Shown here: one piece after another, positions 62,096 through 64,000 of the stretch | Position numbering within the stretch: position 1 is the stretch's first letter | How the letters are laid out: every line of letters starts with the position of its first letter | Source of the DNA: Lysobacterales bacterium | GTDB taxonomy: Bacteria; Pseudomonadota; Gammaproteobacteria; Xanthomonadales; SZUA-38 | Assembly: GCA_028285525.1 (NCBI GenBank) | Contig: JANQOZ010000103.1 | Span: 62,001-126,000, forward strand | DNA length: 64,000 nt | Direction: 5' to 3' | Notes under the pieces: generated by a model | The model's input: the letters and a program-made list of their open reading frames with translations, nothing else | Databases searched by the model: none | What the model was told of the DNA's origin: nothing | Position numbers and translations under genes: made by a program

Positions 62096-62391
62096 GACCA
62101 GTCAAACGAATCGAGATCATCATCGACTCCATGGATGCTCGGAGCGTCCTCGAGGATCTTGAGGCTATCGGGATCACCTCATACTCCCTGATCCGAAATG
62201 TGATTGGATCGGGTGACCGCGGCGCGCGGACCGGCGACCTGCTCAACGACGCCATGAGCAACACCTACATCCTGATCGCCTGCGAAGAAAACGAAGTCGA
62301 AAAAATCATTGAGGACCTCAGACCAAAGCTAAAGCGGTTTGGCGGGATGTGCCTGGTGTCGGACGCTCAGTGGGTGCGTCACGGCGATTAG
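62092..62391 (+). CDS. sbtB: PII-like regulator SbtB
   Basis: 99 residues from the ATG at 62092 overlapping the sbtA stop (ATGA). The PII fold is short: VKRIEIIIDSMDARSVLEDLEAIGITSYSLI, then the T-loop IGSGDRGARTGDLLND and the second beta-alpha-beta NTYILIACEENEVEKIIEDLRPKLKRFGGMCLVSDAQWV. SbtB proteins bind AMP, cAMP and ADP and close or tune the SbtA channel according to energy and carbon state. No uridylylated tyrosine of GlnB is present. The coupling of the two genes supports the SbtA-SbtB complex. Confidence 0.92.
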   Translation: MRPVKRIEIIIDSMDARSVLEDLEAIGITSYSLIRNVIGSGDRGARTGDLLNDAMSNTYILIACEENEVEKIIEDLRPKLKRFGGMCLVSDAQWVRHGD

Positions 62392-62532
62392 GCAGCGCCC
62401 TTCAACCGTCCGATCGATCCGACCGCGGCCCGAATGCAGAAAATTGCTGGCTGCGGGTTGGCTTTCTCAGTCCGCTGCGTAATCATGCACCGTCGGCCTG
62501 CGGGTCGCGCGCAGTCTCTTGGGAGGCTGCTG

Positions 62533-63849
62533 ATGAAACATCACTCTTTCTCGCTGTTGGCCTTGTTTATGTTGCTCATTCAAAGATCCCTGATTGTCAT
62601 CCCCGCCCTGGCCCTGTTTCTCACCGCCTGCACGTCTGAACCTGAGTCAGTCGAGAGTTCGGCAGAGACCGAAGAGCAGCTGGTCGCGAGAGCGCTCGAA
62701 ATCCACGACCGTGTCCTGACGCTCGATACTCATGCCGACACGCCGCTGCGCATGATCGAGCCAGGGTTTGATATGGCCGAGCGTCACGATCCCCGGGAGA
62801 CCGGTTCCAAGGTGGACTATCCCCGCATGAAGGAAGGGGGGCTGGACGCCATCTTTCTTGCCGCCTTCGTCGCGCAGGACATCCGTGATGACGACGGCAA
62901 CAGCCGGGCGAAAGCGCTGGTTCTCCAGATGATCGATGCAGTTGTAGAGTCCGCGGCGCAGAACTCGGCGTTGGCCGGGCTGGCGCTTACCCCTGAGGAC
63001 GCCTACGAGCTTGAGAAGGCCGGCAAGCGGGCTATATACCTCGGCATCGAGAACGGCTACCCGGTCGGCAACGACATCTCCAACGTCGAGCTCTATTACG
63101 ACAAGGGCGTGCGGTACATCACTCTCGTTCATTCAAGCAACAACGACCTGGCGGACTCTGCCACCGATTCGAAGGGCCCTGAACACGGCGGCATCAGCGA
63201 GTTCGGCGAACAGGTGGTCCAGGAAATGAACCGCTTAGGGATCATGGTCGACGTTTCGCACGGTAGCGACGAGGTGTTCTACGACGCCATTGCGATGTCC
63301 AAAGCGCCCATCATCGCGAGTCATTCCAACGCGCGTGCACTCGTCGACAACAAGCGCAACATGACCGACGAGATGCTCAAGCTGATGGCGGAGAATGGTG
63401 GCGTTGTGCAGCTGACGATGCTGTCGGACTACCTGCGCGAACCGCCGGACAACCCTGAGCGTGCAGCGGCCATCGAGGAGCTTCGCGCCAACATGAAGCC
63501 GCCCAGCGAAATGACGAAAGAAGAACGGAGCGCGATGCGGCAGGCGTTTAATGAACTTAACGAGAAGTACCCCAACCCTTCAGCAACCGTAGCAAATGCG
63601 GTGGATCACATCGACCACATCGTCAAGGTTGCCGGCATCGACCACGTCGGCATCGGCTGTGATTTTGACGGCGGCGGAGGCATCGACGGCGTGTTCGATG
63701 CCAGCGAGGTGATGAACATCACGATTGAACTGGTGCGGCGCGGCTACACCGAAGAGCAGATCGAAAAGATCTGGAGCGGCAACCTGATGCGGGTCTTTCG
63801 GGAGGTGCAGGCGGCCGCCGAGCAAATTCAGGCAAACGCTTCTGCGTAA
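62533..63849 (+). CDS. Lipoprotein membrane dipeptidase (peptidase M19)
   Basis: 438 residues from the ATG at 62533, chosen because GGGAGG precedes it at good spacing; a longer frame from 62434 has no leader. The leader ends ALFLTAC, a lipobox, so it is an exported lipoprotein. Zinc ligands of M19 are visible: H and D in LDTHADTP, E in YLGIENGYPVG, H in MVDVSHGSDEVF and H in IIASHSNARAL, and VGIGCDFDGG near the end. M19 enzymes cleave dipeptides, including those with a D-residue. The gene follows sbtB by 141 bases; a functional link is not obvious. Confidence 0.92.
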   Translation: MKHHSFSLLALFMLLIQRSLIVIPALALFLTACTSEPESVESSAETEEQLVARALEIHDRVLTLDTHADTPLRMIEPGFDMAERHDPRETGSKVDYPRMKEGGLDAIFLAAFVAQDIRDDDGNSRAKALVLQMIDAVVESAAQNSALAGLALTPEDAYELEKAGKRAIYLGIENGYPVGNDISNVELYYDKGVRYITLVHSSNNDLADSATDSKGPEHGGISEFGEQVVQEMNRLGIMVDVSHGSDEVFYDAIAMSKAPIIASHSNARALVDNKRNMTDEMLKLMAENGGVVQLTMLSDYLREPPDNPERAAAIEELRANMKPPSEMTKEERSAMRQAFNELNEKYPNPSATVANAVDHIDHIVKVAGIDHVGIGCDFDGGGGIDGVFDASEVMNITIELVRRGYTEEQIEKIWSGNLMRVFREVQAAAEQIQANASA

Positions 63850-63855
63850 ACCTGA

Positions 63856-64000
63856 ATGCTGAAGGCGATCCTCAGATGTCTTCTGCTAATTATCCTGCTT
63901 GCACAGCACTTTGCGGTCAGTCCTCATCCGCTGAAGCTATCGCTCAGCGAAATCGAGTACTCCTCTGATCAGCAGCTTTTGACGATCAGCCTCAGGTTGT
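63856..64000 (+). CDS. DUF6702 family exported protein, partial at window edge
   Basis: The first 48 codons of a gene that runs past the end of the window. The leader (AILRCLLLIILLAQHFAVS) is followed by HPLKLSLSEIEYSS and QQLLTISLRL, the start typical of DUF6702 proteins (H-P-x-x-x-S-x-x-E-I-x-x-N/S). The ATG is six bases after the dipeptidase stop, so the two are co-transcribed. Function of the family is unknown. Confidence 0.75.
   Translation, partial: MLKAILRCLLLIILLAQHFAVSPHPLKLSLSEIEYSSDQQLLTISLRL

Overview
The window looks like the chromosome of a GC-rich (roughly 55-60 %) heterotrophic gammaproteobacterium, most probably of the Xanthomonadales/Lysobacterales-Wenzhouxiangella type. 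This rests on gene content: many secreted proteins whose last residues read ADGFE, NDGFE or SSFE, a Sigma70_ECF regulator next to a serine/threonine kinase with TPRs, and an SCD-type desaturase. It is an inference, because no rRNA or other marker gene is present. I see no tRNA, rRNA, CRISPR array or intact transposase.

Layout. (1) 1-7.4 kb: secreted or lipid-anchored proteins of unknown function, including two tandem paralogues (1252-3257) with a third copy at 44980, then a decapitated AbiEii toxin remnant abutting a decayed gene tail. (2) 7.45-12.4 kb: a four-gene overlapping operon for surface-glycan or amino-sugar work (Gfo/Idh oxidoreductase, a two-headed glycosyltransferase, a CmcI/macrocin-type methyltransferase, a DegT aminotransferase). 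(3) 12.7-17 kb: alpha/beta hydrolase, an orphan NadS/HigA-type antitoxin with only the tail of its toxin left, a fatty-acid desaturase, and a membrane-bound AraC regulator. (4) 17.5-36 kb: mostly exported or membrane proteins (beta-propeller, SUFU, DUF4253, NTR/TIMP-like, serine hydrolase, a CPBP protease joined to a GNAT domain, another GNAT, a glycine-zipper lipoprotein), ending with an ECF sigma factor convergent with a transmembrane serine/threonine kinase. (5) 36.4-41.9 kb: a compact same-strand group of AraC-cupin regulator, homocysteine S-methyltransferase-like enzyme, OsmC, flavin monooxygenase, second OsmC and SAM methyltransferase. I know of no described pathway with this set, and it is the best candidate for a new system. 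(6) 42-48.9 kb: methyltransferases, secreted repeat proteins and a two-domain retropepsin-like protease.

(7) 48.9-58.3 kb: an acyl-CoA catabolic locus. A minus-strand operon (AtuA-like, carboxyltransferase, biotin carboxylase/BCCP, NMO-type flavoprotein, TIGR03084) diverges from an acyl-CoA dehydrogenase and a TetR regulator, with a 17-bp palindrome between them as likely operator. It resembles the Pseudomonas atu (acyclic terpene) cluster but has no AtuE-type hydratase or CoA ligase. (8) 58.3-64 kb: a secreted two-gene unit, a SnoaL-like protein, the bicarbonate transporter/PII-like pair SbtA-SbtB (unexpected in a heterotroph), a lipoprotein M19 dipeptidase, and the start of a DUF6702 gene cut by the window edge.

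Two themes cross the window. A short C-terminal GFE/SFE tail occurs on several otherwise unrelated exported proteins. A repeated secreted domain (G-x-W-x-x-x-x-x-P-G-x-G followed by D-x-x-G-x-x-x-W) occurs in three separate loci.
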